Positions 44,236 through 53,228 of a stretch of DNA of 64,000 nucleotides are shown piece after piece. A program made the translations under genes and the position numbers. Under the pieces are notes generated by a model, which made no database searches, was not told the DNA's origin, and worked only from the letters and a program-made list of their open reading frames with translations. Where the stretch lies: assembly GCF_022763525.1 (NCBI RefSeq), contig NZ_JALEGG010000007.1, forward strand, positions 1 through 64,000, read 5' to 3'. The first letter of the stretch is position 1. Each line of letters starts with the position of its first letter. The DNA is from Acidovorax sp. GTDB taxonomy: Bacteria > Pseudomonadota > Gammaproteobacteria > Burkholderiales > Burkholderiaceae_C.

Positions 44236-46080
44236 ATGAACTCCTGCATCGACTTCACCGATCCCCTCCACCCCTCGGGCCCCCGTCTGCGCCACGTGTT
44301 CAGCACACCGCGCACGGTGCTGGCTGCCCGCGTGCTCGGGGAGGTCCGGCAGGTGCTCGACGATGTCCAGGCGGCGGCAGCGGCGGGCCGATGGTGTGTG
44401 GGCTTTGTGCGCTATGAGGCCGCACCCGCCTTTGACACCGCGCTGCAGACCCATTCCGTGGAGGAAGTATCCGGGCCGTTGGCATGGTTCGCCGTGTACG
44501 ACGCCCCTGGCCCATGGCCGATGGACAGCGGCACGCAGGGTCCCGAGGCCGCGCAGGTGGTGTGGGAGGGCGCCCTTGGGCGGGCCGACTTTGAAGCCGC
44601 GATGGCGCGCATCCACCACGCCATCCGCGAAGGCGAGCTCTACCAGGTGAACTACACCGCGCCGTTGTCCGGGCAACTGCTGCAGGGCGATGCCTGGGGT
44701 TTTTTCCAGGCGCTGCAGCGCGCCCAGCCCGGCGGCTACGCGGCGTACATCGATGCGGGCGCCGAGCAGGTGTTGTCGGTTTCCCCCGAGCTGTTCTTTG
44801 ACTGGCGCGACGCGCCCGATGGCGGCAACATCCTGGCGCGGCCCATGAAAGGCACTGCCCCGCGCGGCGCCACGCCCGAAGCGGACGCCGCGCAGGCTGC
44901 CCGCCTGCGCACAGCGCCCAAGGAGCGTGCCGAGAACGTGATGATCGTGGACCTGCTGCGCAACGACCTCTCGCGCATCGCGCTGCCCCACAGCGTGCGC
45001 GTGCACGACCTGTTCGCCACCCAGGCCCTGCCCACGGTGTGGCAGATGACGTCGGACGTGGCGGCGCGCACGCGCCCCGGCACCACGCTGAGCGATGTGT
45101 TCGCGGCGCTGTTCCCGTGCGGTTCCGTCACGGGGGCACCCAAGGCGCGCGCCATGCAGCTGATCCGCGAACTGGAGCCCGCGCCGCGCGGTGTGTACTG
45201 CGGCGCGGTGGGCGTGGTGCGCCCGGCGGGGCCAGCGCGGCCCGACGGCAGCTTTGCCGCGGCCGCCACGTTCAATGTGCCCATCCGCACGGTGGTGCTG
45301 CGCCCCGGCCGCAGCAGGGACACGGGCGATGCGGCAGTGCAGGCCATCTGCGGCATTGGCAGCGGCATCACGGCCGATGCGCAGCCGGATGCGGAGTGGA
45401 GCGAGTGGCGCCACAAGCGCGCCTTTGTGGAAAGGGCCAGCATGCCGTTCGAGATTCTGGAAACCTTGGGTCTGCACGAGGGCAAGTTTCCGCACGCGAG
45501 CCTGCACCTGCGCCGCATGGGTGAAGCGGCGGCGCATTTTGGCTATGCCTTCAGCGCCCACGCCGTGCGGCAGGAGTTGCAGGTGACCGCGCTGCGCCAC
45601 CTGCGCGGCCATTGGCGCGTGCGCCTGCTGCTGGCGCCCGACGGCAGTTCACGCGCCGAGGCGTTTGCGCTGCAGCCCACGCCGGGGCCGGTGCGGCTGC
45701 AGCTGGCCACCCGGCCCTTCGAAGCCGCCCACAGCGAGTTCGTGCGCCACAAGACCACACGGCGCGCGCACTACGCCGCCTTTGCCCCCACCACGCCGGG
45801 CGTGTTCGACACCCTGCTGTGGAACGAGGCTGGCGAGCTCACCGAGACCACGTTCGGCAACATCGCGGCTTGGGTGGGCGGCGCCTGGGTCACGCCAGCG
45901 CTCACCTGCGGCCTGTTGCCCGGCGTGGGCCGTGCAATGGCCTTGGGCGACGGCTTGGTGACCGAGGGTGTGCTGCGGGTGGAGGATGTGCCGCAGGTGG
46001 AGCGCTGGGCGTTCATCAACAGCCTGCGGGGGTGGATCGACGCCACCGTGGAGGTGGCGGCAGCCCCTGAGAGCGCCTGA
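44236..46080 (+). CDS. Fused aminodeoxychorismate synthase component I / aminodeoxychorismate lyase (PabB-PabC)
   Basis: A bifunctional enzyme of 614 residues from MNSCIDFTDPLHPSG; an in-frame ATG at 44197 is an alternative. Residues 1-390 are the PabB chorismate-binding domain, with ARPMKGTAPRG near 200, ENVMIVDLLRND near 235 and PCGSVTGAPKARAMQLIREL near 295. Residues 400-610 are a class IV aminotransferase-fold PabC domain (LETLGLHEGKFP, NEAGELTETTFGNIA, CGLLPGVGRA). It converts chorismate, with glutamine amidotransferase PabA, to p-aminobenzoate for folate. No pabA is in the window. It is divergent from the siderophore operon, across the Fur-like box. Confidence 0.92.
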   Translation: MNSCIDFTDPLHPSGPRLRHVFSTPRTVLAARVLGEVRQVLDDVQAAAAAGRWCVGFVRYEAAPAFDTALQTHSVEEVSGPLAWFAVYDAPGPWPMDSGTQGPEAAQVVWEGALGRADFEAAMARIHHAIREGELYQVNYTAPLSGQLLQGDAWGFFQALQRAQPGGYAAYIDAGAEQVLSVSPELFFDWRDAPDGGNILARPMKGTAPRGATPEADAAQAARLRTAPKERAENVMIVDLLRNDLSRIALPHSVRVHDLFATQALPTVWQMTSDVAARTRPGTTLSDVFAALFPCGSVTGAPKARAMQLIRELEPAPRGVYCGAVGVVRPAGPARPDGSFAAAATFNVPIRTVVLRPGRSRDTGDAAVQAICGIGSGITADAQPDAEWSEWRHKRAFVERASMPFEILETLGLHEGKFPHASLHLRRMGEAAAHFGYAFSAHAVRQELQVTALRHLRGHWRVRLLLAPDGSSRAEAFALQPTPGPVRLQLATRPFEAAHSEFVRHKTTRRAHYAAFAPTTPGVFDTLLWNEAGELTETTFGNIAAWVGGAWVTPALTCGLLPGVGRAMALGDGLVTEGVLRVEDVPQVERWAFINSLRGWIDATVEVAAAPESA

Positions 46081-46103
46081 TCTCCAGGAACTGGATTCAG
46101 GCA

Positions 46104-46159
46104 TTTTTGGCCGCTGGCGCCCGGCCAGTAAGCGCTAATAGCTATCAAATTGGTAGCAT
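46104..46159 (-). repeat. Dispersed palindromic repeat, copy 7
   Basis: The plus strand reads GGCCGCTGGCGCCCGGCCAG, then TAAGCGCTAATAGC, then TATCAAATTGGTAGC. It fills the gap between the convergent pabBC gene and the haem-oxygenase-like gene. Confidence 0.75.
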
Positions 46160-46175
46160 TCCGGGCGGCAGAGCC

Positions 46176-47768
46176 TCACGCCAGCCCACCGGCCGCCCAC
46201 AGCCGGGTGGCGTGCAGGCCCGCTGGCGTCCAGTGCAGGGCCGGCCCCATGGCGGCCACGAGAGCCGCGCGCCGAGCGTCGCCCGTCAACTGCGCCAGGC
46301 GCTCGTCCAACGCCACCCGGTCTGGATCGGACGCGTCATCGGCTGGCAGGCCCCCAGTTGATCGCCCGGCAGAACCGTGCATGCGCTGCAGTGCGCGAAA
46401 GCTGGGGCGGCGACCGCTCTGGTTGGCGGCGGCGGGCTCGAAGTACGCTTGGCCGTCCGCGCTGTCGGCACCGCGAATCCAGTCGTGGATCACCTGCAGC
46501 TCATAGGGGCTGAACACGCCGAACATCTCGGCACGCTCGCCCTGGAGCAGGTTCCACAGGCGGCTGTCCTGCGCCGGCTTGCCGTGTTGGATCCAGCCGC
46601 CGTCGGCCAGCGCCAGCAGGAACTCGCCCATGCGTTCGGGCTCGGCCAGCCATTGATTCACTGTTCGCCCGCCAATGCGCGCGTAGTCCGAATGGAGCCC
46701 GGCGCCCGCAGCGGCCTTGGCCTGGAAAATGCGCGTGGCCTCGGCGGCGGCGTCAAAGCTTTCGATCACGCTCACCGTGCCGCGTCCCACGCTGCCCAAC
46801 TGGCTGCCAGCCCGCACCCGTTGCCAGAAGGCCTGGCGCGCGTCGGCGTCGCCATCGCCGCGCGCGCCCGCAGGAGGCAGCATGTGCAGCACCGCATCGC
46901 AGGCTTGCCGTGCGTGACCGCTGTCGCTGTTGTCCACGGTCACATGCAGGGTGAAGTAGTACGGGTCGATGCCCAGTTCGTTGAGCTCGTAGGCCGTGAT
47001 CAGCAGGTGCAGCGGCAGCTGCTCATAGCCCAGGTTGAAGCCGATGATCTCCGGCAGGAATTCTTCAGCCGTCCATGCCAGCGCCAGCTGCATCAGGCCC
47101 TGCTCGTACAGGGCGTCGTCAGTGGGCAGGTCATCGGCCATGCCATGCCGGGCGAGCAGTTTTCGATACAGCGTGACGTGGTTCTTGTCGGCCTGGCCAT
47201 CACCCAGTTCTTCGAGGTAGGTGCGTACCAGCGGCGCCAGCCGGGGGTTGCCGCCGTGCGCCATCAGGCCATACAGCCAGGCACCGTCCACCAGCTTGGT
47301 GGGCGCGACCGAGCGCAGGAAATACAGCGCATGCGCGCGGTTGCTGAAATAACGGCGCGGTGCGCCGGCCCGGCGTTGCTGCAGATAGTCGGCATAGGCC
47401 TGCGCGGTCCGGGCGGCCTGTCCGCGCATCCAGGCATACAGATCGTCGGGCGATGCGGGCAAGTCGCATTCGTCCTGGGCCGTGCATGCCAGCGCACCAC
47501 GCACCCACGCAGCCGCTTCGGCCCGCGCTGCAGGGCTGGGCTCGGGCTGGGCGAGGCGCTGGTAGAGCGTTTGTAGCGGCCCGGGCGTCGGAGCGTGCGG
47601 CACGCGGAGCGCTCGGGCTTCCTCTTCTTGCGAGTTGCGATGGAGTGAGGTGAAGGTGCCGTCTGGCAGCGGCCGGTGCGCGAGGGCACAGACGCCGGGT
47701 GTGGGCTGGTCGGTGACCGGGCCGGTGGCTGGAGGTGCGGCCAATGTGGCAACGGCGTGAAGGCGCAT
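46176..47768 (-). CDS. Haem-oxygenase-like putative diiron oxidase (iron-containing redox enzyme family)
   Basis: This 530-residue protein is mostly helical. Residues 140-320 fit the haem-oxygenase-like fold: KLVDGAWLYGLMAHG, EFLPEIIGFNLGYEQLPLH, then TLHVTVDNSDSGHARQA near 280. The E/H/D/H residues of these segments have the spacing expected of HDO diiron ligands, as in UndA-, BesC- or SznF-like oxidases. The 130-residue N-terminus and 190-residue C-terminus extend well beyond the core. No haem-oxygenase histidine signature is seen. Family members oxidise amines, fatty acids or amino acids. It lies 110 bp after the ATP-grasp gene and probably ends the operon. The substrate is unknown. Confidence 0.72.
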   Translation of the reverse strand: MRLHAVATLAAPPATGPVTDQPTPGVCALAHRPLPDGTFTSLHRNSQEEEARALRVPHAPTPGPLQTLYQRLAQPEPSPAARAEAAAWVRGALACTAQDECDLPASPDDLYAWMRGQAARTAQAYADYLQQRRAGAPRRYFSNRAHALYFLRSVAPTKLVDGAWLYGLMAHGGNPRLAPLVRTYLEELGDGQADKNHVTLYRKLLARHGMADDLPTDDALYEQGLMQLALAWTAEEFLPEIIGFNLGYEQLPLHLLITAYELNELGIDPYYFTLHVTVDNSDSGHARQACDAVLHMLPPAGARGDGDADARQAFWQRVRAGSQLGSVGRGTVSVIESFDAAAEATRIFQAKAAAGAGLHSDYARIGGRTVNQWLAEPERMGEFLLALADGGWIQHGKPAQDSRLWNLLQGERAEMFGVFSPYELQVIHDWIRGADSADGQAYFEPAAANQSGRRPSFRALQRMHGSAGRSTGGLPADDASDPDRVALDERLAQLTGDARRAALVAAMGPALHWTPAGLHATRLWAAGGLA

Positions 47769-47878
47769 GGTGAAAGGCTTGGAAGCTTGGGAAGCAGCAG
47801 TGATGCCGATGTCCCATGGTCGGCTGGTGCTCGGCTTCGCCGCGCTGGCCGATGGCCCGAAACCGGGTCAGCAGACTC

Positions 47879-49276
47879 CTACGCCAGGTGGGTGCCCGGC
47901 GATTCGATCCAGCCCAGGCGCTGCAGGCGCGCCCATTCGCCCGCCAGCAGACGTTCGCCGATGTCGGTGCGGTAGCGCAGGTTGGGCACCAGCACCTGGC
48001 GTGCCAGGGCCACGGCGGCGTCGTTCGCGGTGGAGATGGCGTCACCCCGCCCCAGCGCCACGCCCAGGTAGCCGCAGGCGCCGCTGGCAACGAGCTGGCC
48101 GCCTTCTTCCAGCGCCACCTCGCCCCAGGCGATATCCGTGCGCTGTGCGTCGGTCATGCCGGGCCCAAGGAGGATGGGTGTGCCTTTGGAAAGCTCCGCA
48201 TAGCCCTGGCGGTAGGGAAATGGCGGCACGGTCAGCACCACGCCGGCCGCAAAGCCGCCCCGCGTGCCGAAGTTCAGCCGCTCTGCTGGCGGCGTCCTGT
48301 CGCTGTACGCCAGGCGCCGCAGCACCATGTCCCACGGGTCGGTGTGCAGCGCCCCGCAGATCGCAAAGCCGGGATAGCCAAAGCGGCTGGTGAACTCCAG
48401 CGGCCACAGCCCCTCTTCGTTGGCGATCAGGTTCACATTGATGTAGCCGCAGTAGCCGCCATCGCGCAGCACGGGTGCCAGCGGCGCCAGCGCTGCCCGG
48501 AACAGCCGCTCGCCGCCGCGGTAGGTGACGATGGTCCCCATCTCTCCGGTCAGCTCGCCCAGGTCGCCCGGGAAGAACCGCTTGTGCTCAAAGTCCATGC
48601 ACACGGGCTGCATGAATTGTTCGCCGTTGAAGTACGCCCCCACGCCCACTTCCACGCCTTCGAGGTGGTCCATGAGCACGTAGTCCACCTCATGGGCCGT
48701 TGTGGTGTCGAGGGTTGCGTGCGGGTCCGCGCCGGGGTTCGCGTCGCGGGCAGCTGCATGGTGTGCATAGCCCTGCAGCAGCGCGGCCACGTCGCTGCCA
48801 TCAGGCGCCTGGCCCACGTAGTTGCGGGTGCGTTCGCTTCCTGCGCCGTTGAACTTGAGCACCAGCCGGGCCGGCGCCCGCTCGATGTGCGCGATGCCCT
48901 CGGCATAGCTGGCAAACCGCGTGCACCGTGCCACGGGCAGGCCCGCGGCGCGCAGCACCTCCTGGCCAAAGCTGCGGTCGGCTTCGAGCCGGTCGCCCAG
49001 GGTGCTGCCGCCCACCACCCGAAAACCCTCGGCGCGCAAGGCGTCCTGCAGCGGGCCTTGCGTGGCAGATTCAAACAGTACCAGGCTCTCGCCAGAGCCC
49101 GCGGCGCGCAGCCAGCCCAGCTCCGCGCTCCAGTCCGGCACGCGTTGCAGCAGGCCGGCGTACACGTCGTGGCATGCCTCGTCACGAATGTAGACCTTCA
49201 CCTCGTGCCCATGCTCCTGCAGGGCCAGGTACATGGCGGCCAGGTCGTTGGTCTCGCCGATGCCCAGCACCCTCAT
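47879..49276 (-). CDS. PurD-like ATP-grasp ligase
   Basis: A 465-residue ATP-grasp enzyme of the glycinamide-ribonucleotide-synthetase type. It opens with a preATP-grasp strand (MRVLGIGETNDLAAMYLALQ), followed by GSTLGDRLEADRSFGQEVLR near residue 92, LVLKFNGAGSERTRNY near 138, and the metal/ATP segment LTGEMGTIVTYRGG near 244 with PLEFTSRFGYPGF near 292. The residues differ from housekeeping PurD (GEMGTIVTY replaces GGMGAYSP), so I think it ligates a different carboxylate and amine. Its start overlaps the methyltransferase stop by 4 bp (ATGA). Confidence 0.8.
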   Translation of the reverse strand: MRVLGIGETNDLAAMYLALQEHGHEVKVYIRDEACHDVYAGLLQRVPDWSAELGWLRAAGSGESLVLFESATQGPLQDALRAEGFRVVGGSTLGDRLEADRSFGQEVLRAAGLPVARCTRFASYAEGIAHIERAPARLVLKFNGAGSERTRNYVGQAPDGSDVAALLQGYAHHAAARDANPGADPHATLDTTTAHEVDYVLMDHLEGVEVGVGAYFNGEQFMQPVCMDFEHKRFFPGDLGELTGEMGTIVTYRGGERLFRAALAPLAPVLRDGGYCGYINVNLIANEEGLWPLEFTSRFGYPGFAICGALHTDPWDMVLRRLAYSDRTPPAERLNFGTRGGFAAGVVLTVPPFPYRQGYAELSKGTPILLGPGMTDAQRTDIAWGEVALEEGGQLVASGACGYLGVALGRGDAISTANDAAVALARQVLVPNLRYRTDIGERLLAGEWARLQRLGWIESPGTHLA

Positions 49277-50298
49277 GCTGCGGGCCTTTGCACCACCATG
49301 CCCACAGCGGCAATGCGCTCGGCGCAGACGTAGGCGGGTGCGTCCAGTTCCTCGCCGAAGACATCCGGGTCGAGTTCGCCGTAGGCCATGGGCCAGCCGC
49401 GCGCGCGCACGATCGCCGCCAGACTCTCGCGCAGCGGATCGCGGCCGCGCACCATGGCCGCGCCCGTGTAAAGCACCAGACGGCCGCCGGGCCGCAGGAA
49501 GTCGAGTCCCTCGCGCACGATGCGCTCCGACAGCTCGCCACCCAGCGCACCGCCGCCGTGCCGGTAGGTGCGCGATGCACCGTCCACCAGGTAGGGCGGG
49601 TTGGCAACGATCAGGTCATAGGTTCCTTCGATGCCTGCGTACAGATCCGTGGTCACGCACTGCGCCTGGGGTAGGCCCGCCAGCAGGGCGTTGGCCTGGG
49701 CATGCGCCAGGGCGCGGCCGTTGATGTCGGCCAGCACGATGGATGCGGGCGGCACGCCTCGCTCCAGTGCCAGCGTGGCCGCCAGCAACCCGCCGGGGCC
49801 GCCGCCGCAGCCCATGTCCAGGATGTGCGCCGCACGGGGCAGGGGCGCCAGGCGCAGTGTTTCGGTGATCAGCGAGGCAAAGCGGTAGGTGTCGGGGCCG
49901 AAAAAAACCGCGTCGGCCGCCGTCGTCGGGTAAGCCGAATGGGAAATGAGCAGGCCATCCAGCGTGCTCCAGCGCACGGTGCTGCGCCACGCGCCGCCAG
50001 CCCCGTCCTCCACAACGATGCCCGCCTGCAACAGCCGCTGGCCGAGAGCGTGGGGGAGGAGTGTGGGGGCGAAAGGCCGGCTCCAGCCAAACGCGTCGCG
50101 CTCGTCGGCGTCTTGCACTGCGCGGTGGCGAGCGAGGATCCGCTGGTGGGTGAGGGGCGTGACAGTGATGAAACGGTAGGCCCGGCTTTGCAGCCAGCGG
50201 CCCAGGTCCAGCAGCTCCGCGGGGCCGGGCAGGGCGGGGGGGGGTGGTGGGCGGAGCGAACTGGCGGCTTCCCGCAAGACGGGTGAAATGCTGGACAT
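49273..50298 (-). CDS. Class I SAM-dependent methyltransferase with an NPPY motif
   Basis: The ATG at 50298 (MSSISPVLREAASSLRPPPP) gives 341 residues; the track start at 50364 is also in frame but lacks a ribosome-binding site. The AdoMet loop DMGCGGGPGG is near residue 177, VLADINGRAL follows, and the catalytic motif VANPPYLVDG near 240 is the (N/D)PPY of enzymes that methylate amide or amine nitrogen, as in PrmC. A 150-residue N-terminal extension resembles that of release-factor or RsmC-type enzymes. The overlap with the ATP-grasp gene indicates a shared function, probably N-methylation of a small molecule or peptide. Confidence 0.78.
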   Translation of the reverse strand: MSSISPVLREAASSLRPPPPPALPGPAELLDLGRWLQSRAYRFITVTPLTHQRILARHRAVQDADERDAFGWSRPFAPTLLPHALGQRLLQAGIVVEDGAGGAWRSTVRWSTLDGLLISHSAYPTTAADAVFFGPDTYRFASLITETLRLAPLPRAAHILDMGCGGGPGGLLAATLALERGVPPASIVLADINGRALAHAQANALLAGLPQAQCVTTDLYAGIEGTYDLIVANPPYLVDGASRTYRHGGGALGGELSERIVREGLDFLRPGGRLVLYTGAAMVRGRDPLRESLAAIVRARGWPMAYGELDPDVFGEELDAPAYVCAERIAAVGMVVQRPAA

Positions 50299-50404
50299 GG
50301 CTGGGGCGTTGTGTACCTCTGCATGGTCCAGCGGCCAAGTGTGCGCCGCTGTAGGACGCGGCATGCGGCGGCTGTCGGTGCCCGCGGCGGCCCGCCGCGC
50401 AGGA

Positions 50405-50764
50405 TCAGAGGCGTTCCTTGACGTACGAGCCGCGGTCCATGTCCACCACCTCCACGCTCAGGTGGATCGCCACGCCCTGCGGGCGGGGCGTGCGCTCGCG
50501 CAGCACGGCGGCAATGGCTTCGGAGAGCTCCTTCTTGGCCTGGGGCGTGCGGCCTGCCAGCAAGCGCAGCTGGGCATGCACAAAGGCGCGCTGGGCGGGT
50601 GCCGTGCCCATCTCGAAGCTGTCGGCCACGATGAAGCGGGTCTTCAAGTCGACTTCGTCCTGGATCTCCGGGTGGGCGCACAGCGCCGCATTCAGCGCGG
50701 TGAGGGTTTCGGCCTCCGGGTAGTGGGGCAGGTTGGCGGTGTATTCAATGGTGAGATGGGGCAT
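50405..50764 (-). CDS. 5-carboxymethyl-2-hydroxymuconate isomerase-like tautomerase
   Basis: A 119-residue protein of the 4-oxalocrotonate tautomerase superfamily. The start at 50764 (MPHLTIEYTANLPHYPEAE) places the catalytic Pro-1 directly after the initiator Met, which supports this start over the longer ORF to 50824. It has the size of the HpaF/CHMI type (IEYTANL near the start, VEVVDMDRGSYVKERL at the end). No homoprotocatechuate genes are nearby. It lies 106 bp upstream of the methyltransferase on the same strand and may be the first gene of that operon. Confidence 0.82.
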   Translation of the reverse strand: MPHLTIEYTANLPHYPEAETLTALNAALCAHPEIQDEVDLKTRFIVADSFEMGTAPAQRAFVHAQLRLLAGRTPQAKKELSEAIAAVLRERTPRPQGVAIHLSVEVVDMDRGSYVKERL

Positions 50765-51177
50765 GGTAGGGGTCCAGTCGGGTCGCTGCGATTCAATGCG
50801 CCTCGAAGCCCCGGGGGGGCGCAAGCAACCCCTGGGCCGTCAATGGCACCGTGCAGTTTAGGGCTTGCTCGCACTGTTTTTGCCAGCTGCGTTGCGACGC
50901 CAAAGGGCCAGGCGCAAGGCGCCAAAAGAAGGGGGGTTGCGGCCCCGCGAGGCATGGCAACGTCGTGGATGGCCCTTTTGGCATCGCAACCCGAGAGGAA
51001 GGCTGCCCTCGCCACGCCACTCGTCGTCACGCGCCTGGATTGGCGCGGTGGGGCCGCCTTCGCGCTGGCAAGAATAGTGTGAACAGGCCCTTAAGCCGCC
51101 GTTAAGCTGGGCTATCGACTATCACGCGGCTGCGCTATGCAGCTTGACTTGCATCAATTTATTGTTCTTCAGAAGCC
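50765..51177. other. Divergent interval between the tautomerase operon and carbonic anhydrase
   Basis: This 413-bp gap holds no convincing gene. It contains a long inverted repeat: GTTGCGACGCCAAAGGGCCA (50891-50910) and TGGCCCTTTTGGCATCGCAAC (50970-50990), matching except for one mismatch and one extra T. Between 51070 and 51170 the sequence becomes AT-rich (ATTTATTGTTCTTC just before the ATG), where the carbonic anhydrase promoter probably lies. Confidence 0.6.
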
Positions 51178-51936
51178 ATGATCACCTTCCATCGGATCCA
51201 GAAAACCACATTGCTTGCCCTCATCCTGGGCGCTGCCACTTGGGCGAACGCCGAGGGTGCCCACCCCCATTGGGAATACAAGGGCAAACACGGTGCAGCC
51301 CACTGGGGCGAGCTTGAACCCGGCTTCGAGGCATGCGCGCGAGGCGCGGCGCAGAGCCCCATCGACATCCGCAAGACCGTGAAGGAGGCGCTGCCCGCAC
51401 TGGACTTCCAGTACACGGCCGGAGCGCCCACCCTGGTCAACAATGGGCACACCGTGCAGGTGAACATGCCCGCGGGCAGCAAGCTGGTGGTGGATGGCAA
51501 GGCGATGGAGCTGCTGCAGTTCCACTTTCATACCCCCAGCGAAGAGGCTGTGGGCGGCAAGCGCGCGGCCATGGTGGCGCACTTTGTGCACAAGGCCGCC
51601 GACGGTGGGCTGGGCGTAGTGGCCGTGCTGATCCAGCCGGGTAAGACCAATAGCGTCTGGGCACCCATCTTCGCGCACCTGCCGCGCGTGGGTGAGCAGG
51701 TGACGGTGGACGGGCTCACACTCGACGCCAGCACCCTCTTGCCCGCCAAGAAGGGCTACTACAGCTTTGCCGGTTCACTCACCACGCCGCCATGCTCGGA
51801 AGGGGTGCAATGGATGGTGCTCAAGGAGCCCGTGAAACTGGGCGCCGGGCAGATCAAGGCGTTTCGCCAGCTCTACAACGCCAACGCGCGGCCGCTGCAG
51901 CCGCTCAACGGCCGTGTGGTGAAGGAAAGCGCCTGA
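51178..51936 (+). CDS. Periplasmic alpha-carbonic anhydrase
   Basis: An exported zinc enzyme that interconverts CO2 and bicarbonate. The 252-residue precursor has a signal peptide (LLALILGAATWANA, cleavage near residue 25). The zinc histidines H116 and H118 are in LLQFHFHTPSEE, and the third is H135 in AMVAHFVH, the 17-residue spacing of short bacterial alpha enzymes. The proton-shuttle region and SLTTPPCSEGVQW, with the conserved Thr and the disulfide Cys, are intact. It stands alone on the plus strand. Confidence 0.95.
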   Translation: MITFHRIQKTTLLALILGAATWANAEGAHPHWEYKGKHGAAHWGELEPGFEACARGAAQSPIDIRKTVKEALPALDFQYTAGAPTLVNNGHTVQVNMPAGSKLVVDGKAMELLQFHFHTPSEEAVGGKRAAMVAHFVHKAADGGLGVVAVLIQPGKTNSVWAPIFAHLPRVGEQVTVDGLTLDASTLLPAKKGYYSFAGSLTTPPCSEGVQWMVLKEPVKLGAGQIKAFRQLYNANARPLQPLNGRVVKESA

Positions 51937-51962
51937 AAGCGCCGGACGGTGCGCCGCCCCGG

Positions 51963-53228
51963 TCACGCAATTGCAGCTGACGGGGCGCTGGTGCCTGTGG
52001 CTTGCTCCGGGCGGGCACCGATGCAGTCGGCCGCATGGGCGGCGAGTGCGAGCAGCAATTCCTGCACGTCCGACTCTGTGTGCGCGGCCGACAGCGCAAT
52101 GCGCAGCCGGGCCGTGCCTGGGGGCACCGTCGGCGGGCGGATGGCGGGCACCCACAGGCCCCGCTGGCGCAGGCTTTCCATCACGGCCAGCGCCGCTTCG
52201 TTGCTGCCGATCACCAGCGCCTGCACGGCCGTGTGGGACGGCAGCAAGCGCCAGCCCAGCTGCGGGGGCAGTTCGGCCAGGCCGTTGCGCAGTTGCGCAA
52301 TGCGCTGGCGCAGCCCTTCGCGCAGGTCGTCTGCCGCAGCGATCAGCGCCAGGCTGGTGCGCAAGGCGCTCGCCAGCAGCGGCGGCGCGGCCGTGGCAAA
52401 GATGTAGGTGCGGGTTTTTTGCAGCAGCCACTCAATGATGGCGGCATCACCCGCCACAAAGGCGCCTGCCACGCCCGCGGCCTTGCCCAGCGTGGCCATG
52501 TACAGCACGCGGCGCGAGGCATTGGCACCCGTCAGGCCTGCCTGCGCTAGGCTGCCGCGCCCCTGAGGGCCCAGCACGCCAAAGCCATGGGCGTCGTCCA
52601 GCAGCAGCAGCGCGTCGTAGCGCTCGCACAGAGCGAGCAGTGCGGGGATGTCGATCAGGTCGCCGTCCATGCTGAACACGGCGTCGCTGATCACCAGCTT
52701 GCGGTGTGCCGGGCTGGCGGCCAGCTGCGCCTCCAGCGCGGCCAGGTCGGCATGCGGATAGCGGTGGATGGTGGCGCGTGACAGGCGAGCGCCGTCGATG
52801 AGGCAGGCGTGGTTCAGCGCATCGGAGAAGATCGCATCTCCATCGCCCACCAGCGCGGGGATGATGCCGCTGTTGGTGGCGTAGCCCGCGTAGAAGTACA
52901 GCGCACGGGGCAACTGCACGAAGGCGGCCAGTTCGTGCTCCAGCGCATCATTGGCTGCGCTGTGGCCGCTGACCAGCGGCGATCCGCCCGAGCCCACGCC
53001 AAAAGTGTGCGTGGCTTCGCGGGCGGCCTGGGCCAGCGCCGGGTGGCCGGCCCGGCCCAGGTAGTCGTTGTTGCAAAACGCGAGCATGGACTGCCCGTCC
53101 ACCCGCAGGCGGGCGCCGCCTTCGGGCTGCACCACGCGGCGGCGGCGCAGCAGGTGGGCGCGCTCGATGTCGGCCAGGCGCTGCGGCATCTCGTCGAGCC
53201 AGGAAGCGGTGTGGAGATCTTGGGTCAT
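51963..53228 (-). CDS. bioF: 8-amino-7-oxononanoate synthase
   Basis: BioF condenses pimeloyl-thioester with L-alanine in biotin synthesis. The start at 53228 overlaps the bioD stop (ATGA) and gives 421 residues (MTQDLHTASWLDEMPQ); the longer ORF is a bioD-frame artefact. The family segments FCNNDYLG, GSGGSPLVSGHSAANDALE and DDAHGFGVLG are present; the PLP lysine lies in MATLGKAAGVAGAF near residue 250. It is the last gene of a bioA-bioD-bioF run. bioB is not in the window. Confidence 0.95.
   Translation of the reverse strand: MTQDLHTASWLDEMPQRLADIERAHLLRRRRVVQPEGGARLRVDGQSMLAFCNNDYLGRAGHPALAQAAREATHTFGVGSGGSPLVSGHSAANDALEHELAAFVQLPRALYFYAGYATNSGIIPALVGDGDAIFSDALNHACLIDGARLSRATIHRYPHADLAALEAQLAASPAHRKLVISDAVFSMDGDLIDIPALLALCERYDALLLLDDAHGFGVLGPQGRGSLAQAGLTGANASRRVLYMATLGKAAGVAGAFVAGDAAIIEWLLQKTRTYIFATAAPPLLASALRTSLALIAAADDLREGLRQRIAQLRNGLAELPPQLGWRLLPSHTAVQALVIGSNEAALAVMESLRQRGLWVPAIRPPTVPPGTARLRIALSAAHTESDVQELLLALAAHAADCIGARPEQATGTSAPSAAIA

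Noticed and set aside
47879-49276. Housekeeping purD
   Set aside because: The PurD-type signature loops are altered (GEMGTIVTY in place of the usual GGMGAYSP) and the neighbours are unrelated to purine synthesis.
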